This document shows positions 25,518 through 32,488 of a stretch of DNA of 48,248 nt, piece by piece. Source of the stretch: Sphingomonas sp. Lineage in GTDB: Bacteria > Pseudomonadota > Alphaproteobacteria > Sphingomonadales > Sphingomonadaceae. A program made the position numbers and the translations under genes. The notes under the pieces were generated by a model. The model searched no databases and had not been told where the DNA came from. It was given only the letters and a program-made list of their open reading frames with translations. The stretch covers positions 1 to 48,248 of the forward strand of contig NZ_JACDDV010000010.1 of assembly GCF_013816785.1 (NCBI RefSeq). Reading direction: 5' to 3'. Positions within the stretch are counted from its first letter, which is position 1. Each line of letters starts with the position of its first letter.

Positions 25518-26084
25518 ATGTATCACCCCGACATTCTTCGCCACCCCGATGGTTGCCCCGCGCTGGTCCTCAACGCCGATTATACGCCTTTGAGCTATTA
25601 TCCCCTGTCGCTTTGGCCATGGCAAACCGCGATCAAGGCGATGTTCCTAGAACGGGTCGATGTGGTCGCCCATTATGATCGAGAGGTGCATAGCCCGAGC
25701 CACACGATGAAGCTGCCGTCGGTGATCGCCTTGAGGCAGTTCGTGCGGCCGAGCGAGCATCCCGCTTTCACCAGATTCAATCTGTTCCTGCGCGACCGCT
25801 TTCGCTGCGTCTACTGCGGCAGCCACAGGGAATTGACCTTCGATCATGTTTTGCCGCGCGCTCAAGGCGGGCGGACCAGCTGGGAAAATGTCGCCACTGC
25901 CTGCGCGCCGTGCAATCTGAAGAAGGGCGGGCGCACCCCGCGGCAGGCGCATATGCATATCGAGCGCGAGCCGATCCGGCCGACCAGCTGGCAATTGCAG
26001 GATCATGGCAAAAGCTTCCCGCCCAACTATCTACACCAAAGCTGGCGCGACTATCTTTATTGGGACGTCGAGCTGGAAGCGTAA
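25518..26084 (+). CDS. HNH endonuclease domain protein
   Basis: 188 residues. The core CVYCGSHRELTFDHVLPRAQGG, followed by W.NVATACAPCNLKKGG, is a complete HNH motif with four zinc cysteines (two CxxC pairs). The N terminus MYHPDILRHPDGCPALVLNAD and LSYYPLSLWPWQ is the common start of this conserved, chromosomally encoded proteobacterial family, distinct from restriction or homing enzymes. The ATG at 25518 is preceded by GGAGG at a rather long spacing of 13; an in-frame ATG at 25383 would add 45 residues not typical of the family. Its cellular role is unclear. Confidence 0.85.
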   Translation: MYHPDILRHPDGCPALVLNADYTPLSYYPLSLWPWQTAIKAMFLERVDVVAHYDREVHSPSHTMKLPSVIALRQFVRPSEHPAFTRFNLFLRDRFRCVYCGSHRELTFDHVLPRAQGGRTSWENVATACAPCNLKKGGRTPRQAHMHIEREPIRPTSWQLQDHGKSFPPNYLHQSWRDYLYWDVELEA

Positions 26085-26088
26085 CGTT

Positions 26089-26107
26089 CTAACCGCTCGT
26101 TAACCAT
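26089..26107. promoter_or_regulatory. CtrA-like binding site
   Basis: CTAA, seven bases, TTAA (26089-26103) is one mismatch from the CtrA consensus TTAA-N7-TTAA, and the second half reads TTAACCAT, the form often seen at CtrA half-sites in alphaproteobacteria. It lies about 22-40 bases upstream of the receiver-protein start, where it would overlap the promoter. Confidence 0.4.
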
Positions 26108-26128
26108 TTTTGGCTTAGCTGTTCAACG

Positions 26129-26680
26129 ATGACCGAGATCCTTTCTTCCGCCCCGCGCCCGCCCGAGCGCTCGCGCCTGCTGATCGTCGAACCTAATCGT
26201 AGCGCCTTGGCCGTCATGGCCCGGCGGCTCGGCGAGGCGGGCTATCGCATCGTGGCGTGCGACAACCCCGCCAATGCGATCGCCGAAATGCGCCGCGCGC
26301 CGATCGAGCTGGTCGTCGCCGAGCTGCGGATGAAACCCGTCAGCGGGGTCCAGCTGACCCGCCTGATCCGCGACGACACGGTGCTGCGCGACACGCCGAT
26401 CATTCTCATCACCGGCAGGTCGGACAGTGCCGGCGCGGTCGACGGGTTTGGCGCGGGCGCCGAAGATGTGGTCGCCAAGCCATTCCATTTCGAAGTGCTC
26501 GAGGCGCGCATCGCCCGGCGGCTGGCGCGGGCCAGGTCGATCAAGGAATTGCGTCACGACAATGCGGCGCTCGACGCGCGGGTCGTCACCCGGGCGATCG
26601 AGCTGGGTGAAACCCGCGCTGAACTGGTGCGCGTGGAGGCTGAACGGCTTCGGCTTGAGCGGCTGGTCGGTCGCAGCTAG
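26129..26680 (+). CDS. Receiver-domain protein lacking the phosphoacceptor Asp
   Basis: 183 residues. A CheY-like receiver domain spans about residues 16-136. Aligned by eye with CheY, the acidic pair is Glu21-Pro22, the phosphoacceptor position is Glu65 (VVAELRM), the conserved Thr is Thr95 (ILITGRS) and the conserved Lys is Lys118 (VAKPF). So Thr and Lys are kept while Asp is replaced by Glu, which in some receivers mimics the phosphorylated state. The C-terminal 45 residues are charged and heptad-like, probably a coiled coil, with no DNA-binding domain. It converges with galU, overlapping stops by four bases. A CtrA-like site lies upstream. Confidence 0.85.
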   Translation: MTEILSSAPRPPERSRLLIVEPNRSALAVMARRLGEAGYRIVACDNPANAIAEMRRAPIELVVAELRMKPVSGVQLTRLIRDDTVLRDTPIILITGRSDSAGAVDGFGAGAEDVVAKPFHFEVLEARIARRLARARSIKELRHDNAALDARVVTRAIELGETRAELVRVEAERLRLERLVGRS

Positions 26681-27534
26681 CGCCGGGCCAGATAATCCTC
26701 GATCAGCGGCGCGAGATCGGGGCGATCGAGCGCGATCGCCAGATTGGCAAGCACGAAGCCCGCCTTGTCGCCGCAATCGTGACGGACCGCTTGGACCGTC
26801 AACGCGTGGAAAGGCTGGAGGCCGATCAGTTCCGCCATGGCGTCGGTCAGCTGAATCTCGCCGCCGGCGCCGGGCTCCGCTCGTCCGATGATGTCCATCA
26901 CTTCGGGCTGGAGGATGTAGCGGCCGACCACGCCGAGGCGCGACGGTGCGTCCTCGGGCGCGGGCTTTTCGACCAGACCGAGGACTTCGGTCGCCCGGCC
27001 CTTGATCTCTCCCGGCGTGATGATGCCGTAGTTGCGGGTGCGATTCGCCGGCACCTCCTCGGCGCAGACGATGTTGCCGCCCAGATCGGCATAAGCGTCG
27101 ACCATCTGCTTGAGGGCGCCCGGTTGCCCGATCATCAGATCGTCGGGCAGCAGCACCGCAAACGGCTCGTCGCCGACGATGTGCCGCGCGCACCAGACGG
27201 CGTGTCCGAGGCCGAGCGGCCGCTGCTGGCGAACCGACACGATCTCGCCATAGTCGGCGCGCGAACAGTCTAGCTTGTCGAGGCTCTTGCCGGCGCTCTG
27301 CATCGCCACCTCCAGCTCGAACCCCAGGTCGAAATAATCGACCAGCGAGCTTTTGCCGCGGCCGGTGACGAAGATGATTTGCTCGATGCCCGCCTCGCGC
27401 GCCTCGTCTACCGCATATTGGATCAGCGGCCGGTCGACGATGGTCAGCATTTCCTTGGGCATGGTCTTGGTCGCGGGCAGCAGGCGCGTGCCGAGCCCGG
27501 CGACTGGGAAAACGGCCTTGCGGACCGGCTTCAC
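26677..27534 (-). CDS. galU: UTP-glucose-1-phosphate uridylyltransferase
   Basis: 285-residue enzyme making UDP-glucose for envelope polysaccharide. The N terminus KAVFPVAGLGTRLLPATKTM is the nucleotidyltransferase signature with the TKTMPKEML lysine block. FVTGRGKSSLVDYFD, FAVLLPDDLMIG and a late CGDKAGFV are GalU-specific. The start is GTG, overlapping the lipoprotein stop as GTGA, so it is read from the argH promoter or its own. UDP-glucose could feed the GT2/GtrA cluster in this window, though no direct link is shown. Confidence 0.95.
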   Translation of the reverse strand: MKPVRKAVFPVAGLGTRLLPATKTMPKEMLTIVDRPLIQYAVDEAREAGIEQIIFVTGRGKSSLVDYFDLGFELEVAMQSAGKSLDKLDCSRADYGEIVSVRQQRPLGLGHAVWCARHIVGDEPFAVLLPDDLMIGQPGALKQMVDAYADLGGNIVCAEEVPANRTRNYGIITPGEIKGRATEVLGLVEKPAPEDAPSRLGVVGRYILQPEVMDIIGRAEPGAGGEIQLTDAMAELIGLQPFHALTVQAVRHDCGDKAGFVLANLAIALDRPDLAPLIEDYLARR

Positions 27535-27857
27535 CGTTTAGGTCCCTCGGCGTTGGCGGGACCGGTTGTGCTGGTCGTCGGCTTGTCTGCATCGGCGGGA
27601 GGGAGCGCGGCGGTGCCGTCGGGCGGCGGCAGGTCGAAGCGGTCGGCCTTGCGCGGCGATCCCCGCTTGCCGAGCTCGTCGACCCGGCCGGGCCGGGCGT
27701 AGGTCGGCGGGGTCAGCAGCTCGTCGGCAGTCAGCGCACGGGCGGCCAACGCCGGCTTTTGCGGCAGCGACTTGCCCGCCGGAGGCCGCAGGTCGGCGAC
27801 ATTGCCGCAGGCGGCGAGCGCCAGTCCGGCCGAAGCGATGATCCACCGGCGTGTCAT
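27531..27857 (-). CDS. Small lipoprotein, LptM-like position and N terminus
   Basis: 108 residues with signal peptide and lipobox LAAC (Cys17). The mature start [16 protein letters not shown] resembles the CG..-L-PP start of the small LptM/YifL-type lipoproteins, which help the LptD/LptE assembly. The rest is Pro- and Ala-rich, with [14 protein letters not shown] and FDLPPPDG. It overlaps both argH (ATGA-type) and galU. In many proteobacteria such a gene sits before lysA; lysA is not seen here. The LptM equivalence is a suggestion only. Confidence 0.65.
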   Translation of the reverse strand: MTRRWIIASAGLALAACGNVADLRPPAGKSLPQKPALAARALTADELLTPPTYARPGRVDELGKRGSPRKADRFDLPPPDGTAALPPADADKPTTSTTGPANAEGPKR

Positions 27858-29236
27858 TGTCCCTCCCGCGCAGCCATCGCGGCGCGCGCCGCGGCGATCG
27901 CCTGTCCTACCCGCTCGGGAGCCGTCCCGCCAGCCGAGCGGCGCGCGGCGACCGACGCTTCCACCGACAGACGCGGTAGGACGCGCGCGTCGATGCGGTC
28001 GTCAACGGTCCGAAGCTCATCGAGGCTCAGTTGGTCGAGCGCCTTGCCCGCGTCTTCAGCGGCGGCCACTGCGTGGCCGGCGATATGATGCGCCTCGCGA
28101 AACGGAACGCCTGCATCGGCGACCAGCCAGTCGGCGAGGTCGGTCGCCGTGGCATGCCCCGCGGCTGCGGCGGCGCGCATCCGTTCCGGCACGAATTCGA
28201 GGTCGGCGATCATACCGGCCATTGCCGCCAGGCTTAAGCCAAGCAGGTCATGCGCGTCGAACAGCGGCGGCTTGTCGTCCTGAAGATCCTTGGCATAAGC
28301 CAGTGGCAACCCTTTAAGCAGCACCAGCAACGCGACGTGATCGCCGATGATCCGCGCCGAATGGCCACGAACCAGCTCAGCCGCGTCGGGGTTGCGCTTG
28401 TTGGGCATGATCGACGAACCGGTCGACCAGGCGTCGGGCAGGCGAACGAAGCCAAATGGCTGCGATGCCCACAGGACGATCTCCTCGGCCAGCCGCGACA
28501 GATGAACCGAGGTCAGCGCGGCGGCATGGAGATAGTCGACGACGAAATCGCGGTCGCTGACCGCGTCGATACTGTTCGCGGTCGGCCGGTCGAAACCCAG
28601 CGCCCGAGCCGTCGCCTCGCGATCGATGTCGAACCCGGTTCCGGCGAGCGCGGCACTGCCAAGGGGTGATTCGTTCATTCGGGCGCGGGCCTCGGAAAAG
28701 CGGCTGCGATCTCTCGTGAGCATTTCGCGATAGGCCATCAGATGATGACCGAGCGTCACCGGCTGTCCCGATTGTAGGTGGGTGAAGCCCGGCATGACGG
28801 TCGCGGCATGTTCCTCGGCGCGGTCGATCAGCACGGCTTCGAGCGCGCCAATCCCGGCGATCGCCTCGTCGATGGCGCGGCGCACAAACAGCTTGAAGTC
28901 GGTCGCCACTTGGTCATTGCGGCTGCGCGCCGTGTGCAGCCGCCCGGCAGGCTCGCCGATCAGCGCCGCCAGGCGGTGCTCGACATGCATGTGGATATCT
29001 TCGAGCGACGGGTCCTCAGCAAGGTTACCCGCCCCGATTTCCAGTCCGACTTCGGCCAGCCCCTCGTCGATCGCCCGCGCATCGGCTTCGCTCAAAATGC
29101 CTTGCCTGCCGAGCATCGCGGCGTGCGCGCGGCTGGCGGCGATATCCTCGCGCCACAATCGCTTGTCGATCGCTATCGAGGCATTTATCTCGCGCATCAC
29201 CGCGGCCGGGCCATCTTGAAATCGCCCGCCCCACAT
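27854..29236 (-). CDS. argH: Argininosuccinate lyase
   Basis: 460 residues; splits argininosuccinate to arginine and fumarate. MWGGRFQ opens the protein, and the fumarase-superfamily signature [12 protein letters not shown] contains the catalytic loop with the Ser in [18 protein letters not shown] and [16 protein letters not shown] are conserved. The ATG at 29236 was chosen because MWGGRF is the standard start; a frame back to 29287 runs into the divergent tlpA gene. Its start lies only 16 bases from the start chosen for tlpA. Confidence 0.96.
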   Translation of the reverse strand: MWGGRFQDGPAAVMREINASIAIDKRLWREDIAASRAHAAMLGRQGILSEADARAIDEGLAEVGLEIGAGNLAEDPSLEDIHMHVEHRLAALIGEPAGRLHTARSRNDQVATDFKLFVRRAIDEAIAGIGALEAVLIDRAEEHAATVMPGFTHLQSGQPVTLGHHLMAYREMLTRDRSRFSEARARMNESPLGSAALAGTGFDIDREATARALGFDRPTANSIDAVSDRDFVVDYLHAAALTSVHLSRLAEEIVLWASQPFGFVRLPDAWSTGSSIMPNKRNPDAAELVRGHSARIIGDHVALLVLLKGLPLAYAKDLQDDKPPLFDAHDLLGLSLAAMAGMIADLEFVPERMRAAAAAGHATATDLADWLVADAGVPFREAHHIAGHAVAAAEDAGKALDQLSLDELRTVDDRIDARVLPRLSVEASVAARRSAGGTAPERVGQAIAAARAAMAAREGQ

Positions 29237-29252
29237 TTGATTGGAATTGTCC

Positions 29253-29801
29253 GTGCGGCTGATCGCCTTGCTCCTCGTCGCCCTCATCGCCGCTGCCTGC
29301 GATAGGCAAAAGGCGGAAGCGCCTCAAGCACCCGCGGGGGAACTCGACAGCGGCAAAGGTCTGGACCGCAGCCACAAAGGGCAGCCGACGCCGACGGTCG
29401 TGTTCAAGGATCCGGACGGCGCGGATTTTGACCTGACTAAGTTCAAAGGCACGCCGGTGTTGGTCAATCTGTGGGCGAGTTGGTGCGCGCCCTGCGTCAA
29501 GGAACTGCCGACGCTGCAGCGGCTGGAGGCGGCGCAGGCCAAGGACGGAGGGCTGGGCGTGATTGCGGTAAGCCAGGACGCCGCACCACAGGGCTCGGTC
29601 GAGGCCTTCCTCGGCGAGCGCGACATTGGCCGCTTCGCCGCCTATCACGATGCGGACATGAAGCTGACCGACGCGCTCGTCATTCAGGTCATGCCGACGA
29701 CATTGCTGTATGACTCCCAAGGGAGGGAGGTATGGCGCTTCGTGGGGGATCAGGACTGGACGAGCGAAGAAGCGAAGACGCTGCTCGCGGAGGTGCGCTA
29801 G
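29253..29801 (+). CDS. TlpA-like membrane-anchored thioredoxin
   Basis: 182 residues. A GTG start with GGA seven bases upstream gives [16 protein letters not shown], a lipoprotein signal with a probable lipobox Cys16; a TTG at 29241 would add four residues. The thioredoxin fold follows, with [17 protein letters not shown] carrying the redox CxxC (WCAPC). The cis-Pro region is VMPTTLLYD. Such proteins reduce periplasmic disulfides, for example in cytochrome c maturation or heme copper enzymes. No ccm gene is near, so the partner is unknown. Confidence 0.85.
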   Translation: MRLIALLLVALIAAACDRQKAEAPQAPAGELDSGKGLDRSHKGQPTPTVVFKDPDGADFDLTKFKGTPVLVNLWASWCAPCVKELPTLQRLEAAQAKDGGLGVIAVSQDAAPQGSVEAFLGERDIGRFAAYHDADMKLTDALVIQVMPTTLLYDSQGREVWRFVGDQDWTSEEAKTLLAEVR

Positions 29802-30793
29802 GCGAACGTTTTCTTACGAAAAGCAGCGAACAATCGTCCGTCGATCACGGCAAGCCCGAGGGCAATGAAGCCCAGCCCCATGAACTGCGCCCCGGTCAAC
29901 CGCTCACCGAGCAGCAGGCCGCCAAGCAGGATGGCGGTCGGCGGGACGAGTAATGTCACCAAAAGCGCATTAGTCGCCCCCGCTGACTCGATCAGCTTGA
30001 AATAGAGAATATAGGCGAAGGCGGTGCAGACCAGTGCCAATGCCGCAATCGCTCCCCACGCTTCGATCGGCGGGAATGGCCGAAGCCACGGCTGATCGAC
30101 GATCAACGCGATGGGCGACATGACAGCCGCGCCGGCGAGAAGCTGACCGGCGGCGACCTTGATCGGGGTCACGCCCAGCCGCTTGAAGCGTCGTGCCCAG
30201 ACTCCGGCAACGGCATAGCAGAAGGCAGCAGCGAGGCAGGCAAGTTGAGGGACAAGTCCTCCGCCGTTCGACAATAGGCCTGGCCCGATCATCGTCGCTA
30301 CACCGGCAAAGCCGATCACCACACCCAGCACCTTGGCCGGGGTGATTCGCTCGTCACGGGTCGCCAGATGCGCGACGATCACGCCCCAGATCGGGGTGGT
30401 GGCGTTGAGGATCGAGGCAAGGCCGCTGGCGATATGCCGCTGTCCCCATCCAAACAGGACGAACGGGATCATGTTGTTGAGCAATGCAAGGACCAGGATC
30501 GCGCCCCAAACCTCGCGAGGGAGGTTCAGGCGATCGCCACGGTAGCGCAGCAACAGCCACAGTGCCGCCGCGGCGATCGTCAGGCGCAGCCAAACATAAG
30601 TCAGCGGGTCGACATGGGTCACCGCAACCTTGATGAAGAAGAAGGCGGCGCCCCAGATCAGCGCAAGCGCAAGCAGGATTCCCCATTCGCCGCGGTTCAT
30701 GACATTGTGGATCATCGATGTTGAATGACGGGCTGCGAGCGCTTCAGCTTCCCCCATCTTGCTGTCAAAGATTCGGTCGCTCGGGGTGGCCAT
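29798..30793 (-). CDS. DMT-superfamily (EamA) transporter
   Basis: 331 residues with ten predicted helices arranged as two EamA repeats. LALIWGAAFFFIKVAV opens the first; ACLAAAFCYAVAGVWARR opens the second, and a typical LLGGLLLGERLTGAQFMGLGFIALGL closes it. The ATG at 30793 has AGGAG seven bases upstream; the first 30 or so residues are hydrophilic, so a later Met at 30700 is possible. EamA proteins export metabolites or amino acids; the substrate is unknown. Stops with the convergent tlpA overlap by four bases. Confidence 0.88.
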   Translation of the reverse strand: MATPSDRIFDSKMGEAEALAARHSTSMIHNVMNRGEWGILLALALIWGAAFFFIKVAVTHVDPLTYVWLRLTIAAAALWLLLRYRGDRLNLPREVWGAILVLALLNNMIPFVLFGWGQRHIASGLASILNATTPIWGVIVAHLATRDERITPAKVLGVVIGFAGVATMIGPGLLSNGGGLVPQLACLAAAFCYAVAGVWARRFKRLGVTPIKVAAGQLLAGAAVMSPIALIVDQPWLRPFPPIEAWGAIAALALVCTAFAYILYFKLIESAGATNALLVTLLVPPTAILLGGLLLGERLTGAQFMGLGFIALGLAVIDGRLFAAFRKKTFA

Positions 30794-30892
30794 GCAAAAC
30801 TCCTGCTCGGCGATGGAAGATAGGGGCCTGGGCCTCCGCGTCCCAATGAAAGCAGGCTTCAAGGCGACAAGGTCAGCTTATGATCGAACTGA

Positions 30893-31711
30893 CTAATCGC
30901 GCAGCAACTCGTTGATGCTTGTCTTGCTTCGCGTGCGCTCGTCGACTTGCTTGACGATTACCGCACAGGCCAACCCTGGAGCGCCGTCCTTGCCTGGCAT
31001 GGCGCCCGGCACGACCACCGAGTAAGCGGGAACGCGGCCATAGATCACCTCACCGGTGGCTCGGTCGACAATCTTGGTCGAGGCGCCAAGGAACACGCCC
31101 ATCGACAGTACCGCGCCTTGCTCGACGATTATCCCCTCGGCGACTTCGGAGCGCGCGCCGATGAAGCAATCATCTTCGATGATCACCGGCCCGGCCTGAA
31201 GCGGCTCGAGCACGCCGCCGATCCCCGCGCCGCCGGATATGTGGACGTTCCGGCCAATTTGAGCGCAGCTGCCGACTGTGGCCCAAGTGTCGACCATCGT
31301 CCCCTCACCGACATGGGCGCCCAGGTTGACGAAGCTCGGCATCAGCACCGCGCCGGGTGCAACATAAGCGCCGCGTCGGACAATCGCGCCGGGCACCGCG
31401 CGGAACCCGGCTGCGGCGAATTGCTGCGGTCCCCAGCCGAGGAATTTGGACGGCACCTTGTCCCACCATGGCGCTCCGCCGGGGCCGCCACCGATCGCCT
31501 CCATCGCGTTCAGGCGGAAACTCAGCAGCACCGCTTTCTTGAGCCATTGATTGACGTGCCACTGGCCGGCGACCTTTTCGGCCACCCGCGCCTCGCCCGA
31601 ATCGAGCAGCGAGATCGCCGCCTCGACCGCCTCGCGCAGCGCGCCGCCGGTCGACGTCGCAACGTCGTCGCGCTCCTCCCACGCGGCCTCGATGATCGAT
31701 TGAAGGGTCAT
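30893..31711 (-). CDS. dapD: Tetrahydrodipicolinate N-succinyltransferase
   Basis: 272-residue left-handed parallel beta-helix enzyme of the succinylase branch of lysine and diaminopimelate synthesis. The family signature [26 protein letters not shown] and the repeated hexapeptides through SGGAGIGGV are clear. The ATG at 31711 follows a GGAGAG ribosome site. It overlaps the end of the HAD nucleotidase gene by four bases. Diaminopimelate feeds peptidoglycan. Normal length. Confidence 0.95.
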   Translation of the reverse strand: MTLQSIIEAAWEERDDVATSTGGALREAVEAAISLLDSGEARVAEKVAGQWHVNQWLKKAVLLSFRLNAMEAIGGGPGGAPWWDKVPSKFLGWGPQQFAAAGFRAVPGAIVRRGAYVAPGAVLMPSFVNLGAHVGEGTMVDTWATVGSCAQIGRNVHISGGAGIGGVLEPLQAGPVIIEDDCFIGARSEVAEGIIVEQGAVLSMGVFLGASTKIVDRATGEVIYGRVPAYSVVVPGAMPGKDGAPGLACAVIVKQVDERTRSKTSINELLRD

Positions 31712-32379
31712 TCTGTCTCTCCAAGCATCTCGTCGAGCCACTCGCCGACATCGAAAATCGTCAAATCCATGAAATCGGGGTGATGGCCGTGATTGCCACG
31801 TTCGGAGCCGTTGTCGACCCAGATGGTGGTCATCCCGAGCATTTTCGCGGGCTTCAAATTCTGCGCCATGTCCTCGATCATCGCGGCGCGCGCCGGATCG
31901 ATCCGGTGGCGGTCAAGCAGCAGGCGATAGCCATGGATATCCGGCTTGGGGCGAAGCTCGGCGGCGTGGATGTCGTGGATATGGTCGAACTGGTCGCCGA
32001 TGCCGATCGCGGCGAGCACGCGCGCCGCATAGGGCGCATCGCCGTTGGTGAATATCAGCTTGCGGCCGGGCAGGCGGGCGATCCCGCGGGCCAGCCGCTC
32101 GTCGGGCGCGATTCGATCGAGCGATATCGAATGGACGTCGTCCAGGAAGTGGTGCGGATCGACGTCATGATGCTTCATCAACCCGGCCAGCGTCGTGCCA
32201 TGTTCGTGGAAATGGGATTTCTGAATGCGCTTGGCCTCGGCCGGAGCGCAATCGAGCAGCCGCTGGATGTAGGCACCCATCCGCTCGTCGATCAGCGCGA
32301 ACAGGCCGGTCGAAGCCGGATAGAGGCAATTGTCGAGGTCGAAAATCCAGGTTTCGACGCGGGCGAGGGCGACATTCAT
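31708..32379 (-). CDS. HAD-family pyrimidine 5'-nucleotidase
   Basis: 223 residues. The HAD motif I is [14 protein letters not shown] (nucleophile Asp16-like), motif II is LIFTNGD and motif III/IV is in RPKPDIHGY and [14 protein letters not shown]. The DxDNxLYP form is typical of pyrimidine 5'-nucleotidases that dephosphorylate UMP, CMP and similar. It is coupled to dapD by an ATGA overlap and diverges from the subtilisin-like protease gene across 109 bases. Confidence 0.88.
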   Translation of the reverse strand: MNVALARVETWIFDLDNCLYPASTGLFALIDERMGAYIQRLLDCAPAEAKRIQKSHFHEHGTTLAGLMKHHDVDPHHFLDDVHSISLDRIAPDERLARGIARLPGRKLIFTNGDAPYAARVLAAIGIGDQFDHIHDIHAAELRPKPDIHGYRLLLDRHRIDPARAAMIEDMAQNLKPAKMLGMTTIWVDNGSERGNHGHHPDFMDLTIFDVGEWLDEMLGETE

Positions 32380-32488
32380 CCCGCACGGCCTTAGGCAGGG
32401 TTGAGGTCTTCAGCAAAATGAAAGCTTTATGGCGTCATAGTGCGTACGGGAAAGCCGTTGAATTCCAGCGACTTGGCGGGACGAGACC
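32380..32488. promoter_or_regulatory. Divergent region between HAD nucleotidase and S8 protease genes
   Basis: The 109-base gap is AT-richer than the genes. TTGAGG at 32401 and TTTATG at 32426 are a possible -35/-10 pair for the protease gene, but at a 19-base spacing. No clear operator or ribosome site other than a weak GGGACGAG before the protease ATG. Confidence 0.3.

Noticed and set aside
30794-30892. Small gene or terminator between dapD and the DMT gene
   Set aside because: Only weak short inverted repeats (GTCAG/CTGAC) and no uridine tract or ribosome-site-led frame; left unannotated.
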